Source: Chloroflexota bacterium
GTDB taxonomy: Bacteria; Chloroflexota; Dehalococcoidia; SM23-28-2; RBG-16-64-32
Direction of reading: 5' to 3'
Assembly (NCBI GenBank): GCA_022565075.1
Contig: JADFKG010000039.1
Coordinates: 1-13,649 of the forward strand
DNA length: 13,649 bases
Every line of letters begins with the position of its first letter. Position 1 is the first letter of the stretch. Shown here one piece after another: positions 6,277-12,366 of this stretch. A program made the translations under genes and the position numbers. The notes under the pieces were generated by a model. The model had not been told where the DNA came from and made no database searches. It was given only the letters and a program-made list of their open reading frames with translations.

Positions 6277-6293
6277 TGCTACAATGCCGCCCG
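6277..6293 (+). promoter_or_regulatory. Extended -10 and presumed leaderless start of the alcohol dehydrogenase gene
   Basis: TGCTACAAT (TACAAT at 6280-6285) is an extended -10. Counting seven bases on gives a transcription start at about 6292, next to the GTG at 6293. The in-frame ATG at 6284 lies inside the hexamer itself and would not be transcribed. No Shine-Dalgarno sequence is present before either codon. Confidence 0.45.
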
Positions 6294-7300
6294 TGCGCGC
6301 CGCTTTCTGTACCGCCAAGAAGACGATCGAAGTCCGCGAGACGGACGACCCACAGCCCGGACCGGGCGAGGTTCTCGTCCGCGTGCGGCAGTGCGGCATC
6401 TGCGGCACCGACCTGCACTTCTACAATGGACACCTGCCGCCGTCGCCGGACTCTCTGGGCCACGAGTTCACGGGAGAGGTCGCGGCGCTGGGCGAAGGTG
6501 TCGAGGGGTTCGCCGAGGGCGACCGCGTCGCCATCGAGCCGATACGCGCCTGCCAGACGTGCAGCTACTGTCGCAGCGGTCATTACAACCTCTGCCGCAG
6601 CCGCATCCTTCTCGGCGCCTACCATCCGGGCGGCCTCGCGGACCACATTGCCGTCCCCGTGTACACCCTCTATAAGCTTCCCGACAACGTCGACTTCGAG
6701 ACCGGCGCGCTCGTCGAGCCGCTCGCGGTCTGCGTGCACGGCCTGCACATCGTTGGTCTCTGTGCCGGTGAGCGTGTGCTGGTGCTGGGCAGCGGGACGA
6801 TCGGTCTCTTCTCCGTGCTCGTGGCGCGTCACTTCGGCGCTAGCGAGGTGATCGCGACGTATCGCCACGACCACCAGGGCGAGGCCGCGGAGGCGATGGG
6901 CGCGACGCGCATCCTGAAGGACAGCGAGATCGGGAGCCTGAAGCGAGGAAGCGTTGACGTCGTCGTGGAGACGGTGGGCGGCAGCGCGCCGACGCTCGGC
7001 CAGGGGCTCGGCCTGGTGCGCTTCGGTGGCCGCGTTTCAGTGCTCGGGCTGTTCACGCAACCGGTGCAGCTGGACGCGCTCTCGCTCATGCGCAACGAGA
7101 TCACGGTTACCGGTGGTATCACTTACTGCCGGCCGGGTCAGCAGTCCGACTTCGACGTTGCCCTGGGCATCATCGCCGCCGATCCGGAGCGCGCGCGGCG
7201 CATCATTACGCACCGCTTCTCGCTGGACGATGCTGGCTCGGCGTTCGCCACGGCGGCGGACAAGAAGCAGGGCTCCCTCAAGGTGCACGTGCAAGTCTAG
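6293..7300 (+). CDS. Zinc-dependent medium-chain alcohol/polyol dehydrogenase
   Basis: A 335-residue MDR-family enzyme oxidising an alcohol or polyol with a nicotinamide cofactor. Catalytic-zinc ligands are Cys37 (CGICGTDLH), His57 (GHE) and Glu142 (LVEPLAV). The structural-zinc cysteines are all present at 87, 90, 93 and 101. The Rossmann loop is GSGTIG (166-171). After the second strand (VIATYRHD, 187-193) the acidic residue that favours NAD is replaced by Tyr190-Arg191, suggesting NADP; this is inference. The overall pattern resembles sorbitol and threonine dehydrogenase-type enzymes. The GTG start is chosen because family members begin M-R/K-A-A, and the ATG three codons earlier overlaps the -10 hexamer. 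It is divergent from the secretion-type ATPase and ends 7 bases from the convergent membrane-protein gene. Confidence 0.92.
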   Translation: MRAAFCTAKKTIEVRETDDPQPGPGEVLVRVRQCGICGTDLHFYNGHLPPSPDSLGHEFTGEVAALGEGVEGFAEGDRVAIEPIRACQTCSYCRSGHYNLCRSRILLGAYHPGGLADHIAVPVYTLYKLPDNVDFETGALVEPLAVCVHGLHIVGLCAGERVLVLGSGTIGLFSVLVARHFGASEVIATYRHDHQGEAAEAMGATRILKDSEIGSLKRGSVDVVVETVGGSAPTLGQGLGLVRFGGRVSVLGLFTQPVQLDALSLMRNEITVTGGITYCRPGQQSDFDVALGIIAADPERARRIITHRFSLDDAGSAFATAADKKQGSLKVHVQV

Positions 7301-7307
7301 CGCCTGT

Positions 7308-7775
7308 CTAGCGCAGACGCGGCAGGAATGGGTTGCGGCGCAGGAACCGCGATATCACGAACGAGACCAGCGATATCACCAGCGCGCCGATGAACGCTGG
7401 CCAGAAGCCTTCGATCACGAACTTGATGCTCCACCAGTCGGACAACTGCTCCACGAGGAGCACGATCAGGGCGTTGACGATGAATACGAAGAGGCCCAGC
7501 GTGATGAGCTGCAGCGGGCAGGTCATCAGCAGGAGCACCGGCCGCACCACCGCCCGCACGACGACGTAGATGGCGGACGCCAGGAGCAACGCCTCTGTGC
7601 CGTCGATGATGAAGCGGTCGGAGTCGTAGAAGACGTTGTTCACGAACCACTCGGCGGCCAGGAAGCCGACGATCGTGATGGCCCAGCGGACGAAGACGCG
7701 GGCGATCCACGGCACTCCGCCGCGGTCCCAGGGGGGCTCGCTGTAGTCCCAGTAGTTGTAGTGAACCTGACGCAA
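7308..7775 (-). CDS. Four-helix membrane protein of the phage holin 4 / YvlD-like family
   Basis: This 155-residue integral membrane protein has about four helices: roughly 28-46, 61-76, 79-108 and 124-145. The diagnostic piece is VRPVLLLMTCPLQLITLGLF (77-96) running into VNALIVLLVEQL. That is the 'RP-hydrophobic-P-LTLGLF-NAL' core of the Phage_holin_4_2 family (YvlD and others), which is widespread in bacterial chromosomes, so the name does not imply a prophage. The N-terminus is an aromatic hydrophilic stretch (HYNYWDYSEPPWDRGG), and the C-terminus is basic (RFLRRNPFLPRLR), probably cytoplasmic. The start is TTG at 7775, the only codon giving the full first helix apart from an internal GTG. 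No ribosome site is seen, but TAAGAT (7785-7790, minus strand) would start transcription about 3 bases before it. Function unknown. Confidence 0.8.
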   Translation of the reverse strand: MRQVHYNYWDYSEPPWDRGGVPWIARVFVRWAITIVGFLAAEWFVNNVFYDSDRFIIDGTEALLLASAIYVVVRAVVRPVLLLMTCPLQLITLGLFVFIVNALIVLLVEQLSDWWSIKFVIEGFWPAFIGALVISLVSFVISRFLRRNPFLPRLR

Positions 7776-7912
7776 CTTGCCCGCATCTTAAGGCAATCGC
7801 GGCCGCCTCGCACGCAGCATCTCCAGCGACTGAAAGCGGTCGTCGTAGCCGCCGTTGCCCAGGGGTTGACCGTCGCGGGGGTCAGCGCACACGCTATGGC
7901 CCGGAGGGACAC

Positions 7913-8419
7913 ATGGACGCATACAAGGCCGTCACAACCAAGCGCGACACGCGCCTCTACTCCAGCGAGCCGATCGCCGACGAGGTGCTGCGTCGCGTGC
8001 TCCAGGCGGGGCGGATGGCGGGGTCGGCCAAGAACCGCGAGCCGTTCCGCTTTGTCGTCATCCGGGACAAGGAGCACATGGCGAAGCTGGCGGAGTGCGG
8101 CGACTTCGCCCAGCCGCTCGGTCCGGCCACAGCCGCCGTCGCCGTCTGCCTGGACCCCGACGGCATGGACTTCGACGCGGGCCGGGCCGCTCAGAACATG
8201 ATGATCGTGGCCTGGGACGAGGGCCTCGCATCGTGCCCGCTGCGCATCCACCACGCCGACTGCGGCCGCGAAGTGCTGGGCCTGCCGGAAGGCTGGCACA
8301 TCGCCATCGTCGTGGCGCTGGGCCATCCTCAGCCCGGCACGTCGATGTCGCAGGACCGCGCGCGTAAGCCGTTCGAAGAGTATGTGAGCTGGGAGCGCTT
8401 CGGACAGTCGTCTCCGTAA
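7913..8419 (+). CDS. Nitroreductase-family FMN-dependent oxidoreductase (short form)
   Basis: This 168-residue protein has the nitroreductase fold signatures. RDTRLYSSEPIADEVLRRVL (11-30) is the N-terminal FMN-phosphate-binding segment ('R-S-x-R-x-F/Y'). RMAGSAKNREPFRFVVI (34-50) is the equivalent of 'APS-x-x-N-x-QPW-F'. RAAQNMMIVAWDEGLASC (91-108) is the dimer helix, and HIAIVVALGHPQP (129-141) gives the last strand. It is shorter than the typical ~200-220 residues, as in many small environmental members. Such enzymes form FMN dimers reducing nitro, quinone or flavin substrates; the substrate here is unknown. ATG 7913 has GGAGG five bases upstream. It is divergent from the holin-like gene, with 137 bases between them. 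Confidence 0.87.
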   Translation: MDAYKAVTTKRDTRLYSSEPIADEVLRRVLQAGRMAGSAKNREPFRFVVIRDKEHMAKLAECGDFAQPLGPATAAVAVCLDPDGMDFDAGRAAQNMMIVAWDEGLASCPLRIHHADCGREVLGLPEGWHIAIVVALGHPQPGTSMSQDRARKPFEEYVSWERFGQSSP

Positions 8420-8500
8420 AGCGGGGGGCCGTAGGCGGCTGTTCGTCACTATGAGGCCGACTGGTCGACCCGACCCAGCCTGACCTTGCCTGGGATGGTT

Positions 8501-8527
8501 GCGTTGACAACCCGTTGTCATCAACGC
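8501..8527. promoter_or_regulatory. Palindromic operator candidate over the -35 of the CSLREA gene
   Basis: TGACAAC-CC-GTTGTCA (8505-8520) is a perfect 7+7 inverted repeat. An alternative nested arm pair, GCGTTGA (8501-8507) and TCAACGC (8521-8527), is also perfect. The palindrome covers the TTGACA -35 and most of the spacer, so a dimeric regulator bound there would block RNA polymerase. The regulator is not identified. Confidence 0.5.
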
Positions 8528-8533
8528 TAGATT
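8504..8533 (+). promoter_or_regulatory. Promoter of the CSLREA/dockerin-like secreted protein gene
   Basis: TTGACA (8504-8509), an 18-base spacer and TAGATT (8528-8533) make the best housekeeping-type promoter in the window. Transcription would start near 8540, leaving a leader of about 33 bases. The ribosome site is weak (AAGAGA at 8563-8568). Confidence 0.6.
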
Positions 8534-8572
8534 GGCTGCGAACTCCACTCAAGAAGGCGACAAAGAGACCCC

Positions 8573-10213
8573 ATGCTGCGCATCGCTCTCCTCACACCCG
8601 TCCTGGTCGCCCTCGTTCTCCTGGCGGACGCGCCTTCCCAGACCGCGCTTGCCACCCCCACGACTACCTTCATCGTCAACACCACGGAGGACACGGATGA
8701 CTTCACCTGCGATGCCATGCACTGCTCTTTCCGAGAGGCTATTGACGCAGCCAACAGCAACGTCGGTGCCGAGACGATCGCGTTCAGTATCCCGGGAAGC
8801 GATGCCGATTGTGACGGCAGCGGTGTCTGCACGATCGCCATTGTCGACCTCGGTCTGAGCATTGCCGGAGACGGCATGACCACTATCGACGGCTACACCC
8901 AGCCCGGCGCCACTGCCAACACAAACGCCTTCGGGCAGCCGATTAACGCCGCCATCAAGATCGCCCTCGACGGCAGCGCGGCGCCGTCCGCCCATGGGCT
9001 CTCTATCTTCAGCGCCGGCAACGTCGTGCGCGGGCTGTCGGTGTACGGATTCACCGGCAGCGGCATACGGGTTATTGCCGATGCCGCACAGAACAATCAG
9101 ATTGAGGGCAACTTCCTCGGCGTCGATCCATCCGGGGCCTCCGGCCCTGTGGGCCTCGTTGGGATTTCACTCACCGCCCTGACCGGCGACGCCACCGGCG
9201 CAACCGGCAACACGGTCGGTGGCGCTGCCCCCTCGCAGCGCAACCTGATCTCAGCCAACCAGATCGGTCTGTCGATCGTGTTCAGTCAGAACAACACGGT
9301 GGAGGGCAACTACATCGGCACCGACACATCAGGCGCCGGCGCCCTGCCGAACACCCTCCAGGGCGTGCGCTTCTCCAACCTCGCGCTCGGCAACACGATC
9401 ACTGGCAACATCATCGCCTTCAACAACAGTTTCGGGGTCGAGGTCGACGGCGCCTCCGCGGTCAACAACACGATCACCGGCAACTCGATTCACAGTAACG
9501 GTAGTTTCGGCATCGTCCTCTTCAGCGGCGGCAACGCGGACCTCGCGCCGCCCGTGGTCACAGCCGCCGGCTCCGCCTCCGGCACCGCCTGCGCCAACTG
9601 CAAGGTTGAAGTCTTCTCGGACGACGCGGGCCAGGGCCGCATCTTCGAAGGCTCGACCGACGCCAACGGCAGCGGTGACTGGAGCTTCGCTGGCGCCGTC
9701 AGCGGTCCCAACGTCACCGCCACTGCCACCGATGCTAGCGGCAACACATCCCGCTTCTCGGAGCCGTTCCCGCTTTCTGGTGGTGGTACCCCCACTCCAA
9801 CCCCGTCTCCGACAGCCGGGCCGACCTCCACCCCCACGCCTACGACGACACTCCCGCCCAGTGAGACGCCCACCATAACTCCGACGCCTTCGCCTACGCC
9901 TACGCCGACTGCGGCACCCGGCCAGCAAGTGACCTGGGGCGACAGCAACTGCTCGCAGCAAGTGGATCCAGTGGACTCGCTCTTCGTGCTGCGCGGTGAC
10001 GCCGGCCTGCTGACGAATACGGGCGACTGCCCGGAGATGGGTGAGAACATCCAGATTCTGCTCGCCTCGCCGCACGTCTGGGGCGATGTTGACTGCAAAG
10101 ATGGTATGACGCCAGTGGACTCGCTCAAAATCCTTCGCTACGACGCGGGGCTGAGCGTGACGCAGGCGGACGGCTGCCCGACGATGGGCATCGAGGTAAC
10201 TGTCGTCGAATAG
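8573..10213 (+). CDS. Secreted CSLREA-domain parallel beta-helix protein with dockerin-like C-terminus
   Basis: A 546-residue exported protein. The signal peptide is MLRIALLTPVLVALVLLADA, probably cleaved near ALA (25-27). Next comes the CSLREA-type motif, here CSFREAID (51-58), preceded by FIVNTTEDTDD. Residues ~130-320 are right-handed beta-helix coils with repeating cores such as NNQIEGNFLG, NNTVEGNYIGTD, GNTITGNIIA and NNTITGNSIHSNG. Residues ~325-400 look like a bacterial Ig-like domain. A Pro/Thr linker (405-450) follows. The C-terminus holds two ~48-residue repeats (455-490, 503-539) of the form WGD-x-N/D-C...PVDSL...LR...DAGL...CP-x-MG, like dockerin EF-hand halves. No sortase or membrane anchor is seen. 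The ligand of the beta-helix is unknown; extracellular matrix or carbohydrate contact is a guess. Confidence 0.88.
   Translation: MLRIALLTPVLVALVLLADAPSQTALATPTTTFIVNTTEDTDDFTCDAMHCSFREAIDAANSNVGAETIAFSIPGSDADCDGSGVCTIAIVDLGLSIAGDGMTTIDGYTQPGATANTNAFGQPINAAIKIALDGSAAPSAHGLSIFSAGNVVRGLSVYGFTGSGIRVIADAAQNNQIEGNFLGVDPSGASGPVGLVGISLTALTGDATGATGNTVGGAAPSQRNLISANQIGLSIVFSQNNTVEGNYIGTDTSGAGALPNTLQGVRFSNLALGNTITGNIIAFNNSFGVEVDGASAVNNTITGNSIHSNGSFGIVLFSGGNADLAPPVVTAAGSASGTACANCKVEVFSDDAGQGRIFEGSTDANGSGDWSFAGAVSGPNVTATATDASGNTSRFSEPFPLSGGGTPTPTPSPTAGPTSTPTPTTTLPPSETPTITPTPSPTPTPTAAPGQQVTWGDSNCSQQVDPVDSLFVLRGDAGLLTNTGDCPEMGENIQILLASPHVWGDVDCKDGMTPVDSLKILRYDAGLSVTQADGCPTMGIEVTVVE
9788..9922 (+). repeat. 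Low-complexity Pro/Thr linker-coding repeat
   Basis: The DNA runs in a roughly six-base period of Thr-Pro codon pairs (acg/acc/act followed by cct/cca/ccg) for about 45 codons. It is the flexible, possibly glycosylated linker between the Ig-like domain and the dockerin-like repeats. Such a tract is prone to length change by slippage. Confidence 0.75.
9935..10189 (+). repeat. Two tandem dockerin-like coding repeats
   Basis: Unit 1 is 9935-10042 and unit 2 is 10079-10189, offset by 144 bases (48 codons). Both open with TGGGGCGA and encode WGD...C...PVDSL...LR...DAGL...CP-x-MG. The units are clearly related in protein but diverged in DNA, so the duplication is old. Confidence 0.75.
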
Positions 10214-10342
10214 CCGATAGGTGAGCTTGAGTTCGTAGGGCTGCGTACTTTGGGGACACTCGACCGTCCCGCTGGAGATAGTAGAATCCGGTGAGAAATC
10301 GACGTTTCGTAGGCTGTGCACTGAACCCCGTTGCTCGCCTGC

Positions 10343-10350
10343 GCTAGAAT
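10343..10350 (+). promoter_or_regulatory. Candidate -10 of the phosphatase / haloalkane dehalogenase operon
   Basis: GCTAGAAT (TAGAAT at 10345-10350, five of six consensus bases) would start transcription near 10357. The ribosome site GGAG (10371-10374) sits eight bases before the ATG at 10383. The -35 region is poor (CTGAAC at 10321 with an 18-base spacer). Confidence 0.4.
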
Positions 10351-10382
10351 AGGCCCCACTCTCGACAGATGGAGCCCTGCCC

Positions 10383-12356
10383 ATGACAACAACCGAACGA
10401 CGCCTCGCCCCGCCTGAACGCGCCGGCGGCCAGGGACTGGACCCTAACCAGGAGGAGTCCGGCAACCGTGCGATCATCGCCCTGCTGACCGACGACAGGC
10501 ACGGACCGACTGACTGGCTGGCCACCTATCGCCACGACTCAGACGGCCCAGACGGGCAAGTGGCCGGCGCGTACGAGGTGTGGTCGCTGCGCGGGATGAT
10601 CCGCTTCCAGCGCTTTCTTGACGCCGACGGCGGTGGTTATGGCTACGAGGTCATCGATCAGAGCGGCGAGAACCCGATCGCGAACCAGGATCCGACCGCC
10701 GTTGCCACGATCGCCGAGGAGGTCGAGGCGTCCGCGAAGTCGGGGTTCGACGGCAGCGATCCGAACCGCGCCTTCATGTCGCCCGAGACGCTGAGCTACC
10801 CGCTCGCCTTCGAGCGCATCGCCCAGCTGTTCGATAGCCCGAACGCGCCCGACATCGTCATCAACCCGCGCTCCTACGCGTACGGCCGCCAGCCCGGTCA
10901 GCACGGCTCGGCCGACGTCGTGCAGTCGCGCGCGCTGCTCGTCTTCTCCGGCCCCGGCATCAAGGACAGGGGCACGACCGACGCTCTCTGCGCGCAGGTG
11001 GACATCGCGCCGACGCTGGCGCGGCTGCTCGGCCTGCCGCTGATCGATGGCATGGACTCCACGGGCCGCACGTCGTCAGAGCGTGGCGTCGATCCCGATG
11101 TCTACCTGCGTCGCCAGGACGGCCGCCCGCTGGATGAGATCATCGATACTAGTGAGCGGCCGGAGCGCGCGTACATCTTTCTCCTGGACGGCCTCTCCAA
11201 CACAGAGCTCAAGGAGCGCCTGGAGAACGACCGCGAGTCGATCCCCAACCTCGCGCGGCTGATCGACCGCGGCCTCATGTTCAACTACGGCACGACGGTC
11301 AACTTCCCGAGCATCACCTGGCCCAGCCACAACACGCTCGGTTCCGGTGCCTGGTGCGGCCACCACGACGTCATCAATCCGTCCTACTACGTGCGCGAGA
11401 CGCGCGAGACGGTGACCCCGCAGGGGCAGGTCTGGGACACCGAGAAGTTCGTGACCGGCGACGTCGAGACGCTCTTCGAGGCTGTTCACCGCGTTCACGG
11501 CAAGTGGGACGGCCGCGAAGGCGTGATCACCGCCTCAATCAACGAGCCATGCGTCAAGGGCGCCGCCCACGCCACGCTCGAGCGGCGGCTGCTGATCGAG
11601 GAGGAGAAGCTGCGCGAGATGACGCGCGTCAACCGTGAGGACACCAACCCGCGCTGGAAGGAAGAGGGACAGGAGAGCGTCCACCGCTACTCCTTTGGGG
11701 ACATCCAGGGCACCGTGCAGTCGATGCTGCTCTTCGGCGCCGATGGCCAGCCGCCGCCGATGTTCACGTTCCACGAGTACGCGCTCACCGACGCCGTTGG
11801 CCACGACTACGGGCCGCACTCCGGGGCGATCCGCGACGCGCTGATCGAGACGGACAAGCGTATCGGCAAGGTACTCGATGTCATCGACGCGCGAGGCCTG
11901 TTCGACTCCACTCTCTTCGTGATCACGGCCGACCACGGCATGGCGCCGATCGACACCGACCTCGCCGCCAACCAGGTGCAGGCAGTGCTCGACGCCGGTC
12001 TGCGCGCCGTTGTCCACGCGCCGCTCGTCTACCTGCTCGACATGGATGTGACGATCGAGCACGCGAAGGACGGCCGTACGGCAACGATCACCGTCGTCGA
12101 GAACGACCCGACGAAGTCCGGCTTCGAGGACAGGCCCGCCGTATCCGGAGCGAAGGTCGAGGTGATCGGTCACAAGGGGAAGCTGGTCTCTCAGGCGACG
12201 ACCGACGACTTCGGCGTCTGCGGGGTGCCGCTGCCGGTAGACGAAGACCCGGAGCACCTCGTCATCGGAATCCACCACGAGAAGTTCAACGATCGCCACC
12301 TCCGCCTCGACGGCACGAACGTCGTCGAAGACGTGCGGAAGCGGCTGTACGGATAA
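10383..12356 (+). CDS. Alkaline-phosphatase-superfamily phosphodiesterase/pyrophosphatase with apparently permuted domain order
   Basis: A 657-residue protein without a signal peptide. Residues 262-530 carry the front of the type I phosphodiesterase / nucleotide pyrophosphatase fold: YIFLLDGLS (Asp269), NFPSITWPSHNT (presumed nucleophile Thr312), TDAVGHDYGPH (Asp470, His474) and VITADHGMAP (Asp517, His518). The usual closing segment, an HG motif, a GPGI turn and D-I-A-P-T-L-A-x-L-L-G, does not follow. It occurs earlier instead, as GQHGSADVV (172-180, His174), FSGPGI (188-193) and VDIAPTLARLLGLP (206-219), after a ~140-residue lead-in that also resembles the region normally behind DHG. Residues ~585-645 look like a small Ig-like/carboxypeptidase-regulatory domain. 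The superfamily is clear; substrate and order-dependent activity are not. It is the first gene of an operon with the haloalkane dehalogenase. Confidence 0.87.
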   Translation: MTTTERRLAPPERAGGQGLDPNQEESGNRAIIALLTDDRHGPTDWLATYRHDSDGPDGQVAGAYEVWSLRGMIRFQRFLDADGGGYGYEVIDQSGENPIANQDPTAVATIAEEVEASAKSGFDGSDPNRAFMSPETLSYPLAFERIAQLFDSPNAPDIVINPRSYAYGRQPGQHGSADVVQSRALLVFSGPGIKDRGTTDALCAQVDIAPTLARLLGLPLIDGMDSTGRTSSERGVDPDVYLRRQDGRPLDEIIDTSERPERAYIFLLDGLSNTELKERLENDRESIPNLARLIDRGLMFNYGTTVNFPSITWPSHNTLGSGAWCGHHDVINPSYYVRETRETVTPQGQVWDTEKFVTGDVETLFEAVHRVHGKWDGREGVITASINEPCVKGAAHATLERRLLIEEEKLREMTRVNREDTNPRWKEEGQESVHRYSFGDIQGTVQSMLLFGADGQPPPMFTFHEYALTDAVGHDYGPHSGAIRDALIETDKRIGKVLDVIDARGLFDSTLFVITADHGMAPIDTDLAANQVQAVLDAGLRAVVHAPLVYLLDMDVTIEHAKDGRTATITVVENDPTKSGFEDRPAVSGAKVEVIGHKGKLVSQATTDDFGVCGVPLPVDEDPEHLVIGIHHEKFNDRHLRLDGTNVVEDVRKRLYG

Positions 12357-12360
12357 GGAG
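12355..12360 (+). promoter_or_regulatory. Shine-Dalgarno of the haloalkane dehalogenase, overlapping the upstream stop
   Basis: AAGGAG shares its first two bases with the TAA stop of the phosphatase gene and lies six bases before the ATG at 12367. Ribosomes ending on the first gene would reload directly onto the second. Confidence 0.75.
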
Positions 12361-12366
12361 CGCCCC

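Noticed and set aside
7308..7775. Prophage lysis holin
   Set aside because: The Phage_holin_4_2-type family is mostly chromosomal, and no endolysin or phage gene accompanies it.
9788..9922. CRISPR or minisatellite array
   Set aside because: The six-base periodicity comes from Thr-Pro codons of a protein linker that stays in frame with the surrounding domains; there are no constant repeat units with spacers.
10253..10270. Intrinsic terminator after the CSLREA gene (GGGAC / GTCCC)
   Set aside because: The stem is only 5 base pairs with an 8-base loop, and no T-run follows.
9329..10525. 398-residue open frame on the minus strand opposite the CSLREA gene
   Set aside because: It runs antisense across the linker and dockerin repeats, is Arg/Gly-rich and has no domain signature; it is a shadow of the real gene.
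10383..11080. Separate truncated phosphatase gene in front of a second complete one
   Set aside because: The frame runs unbroken from 10383 to 12356, and the second part lacks the closing metal-binding His segment, so neither part is complete alone.
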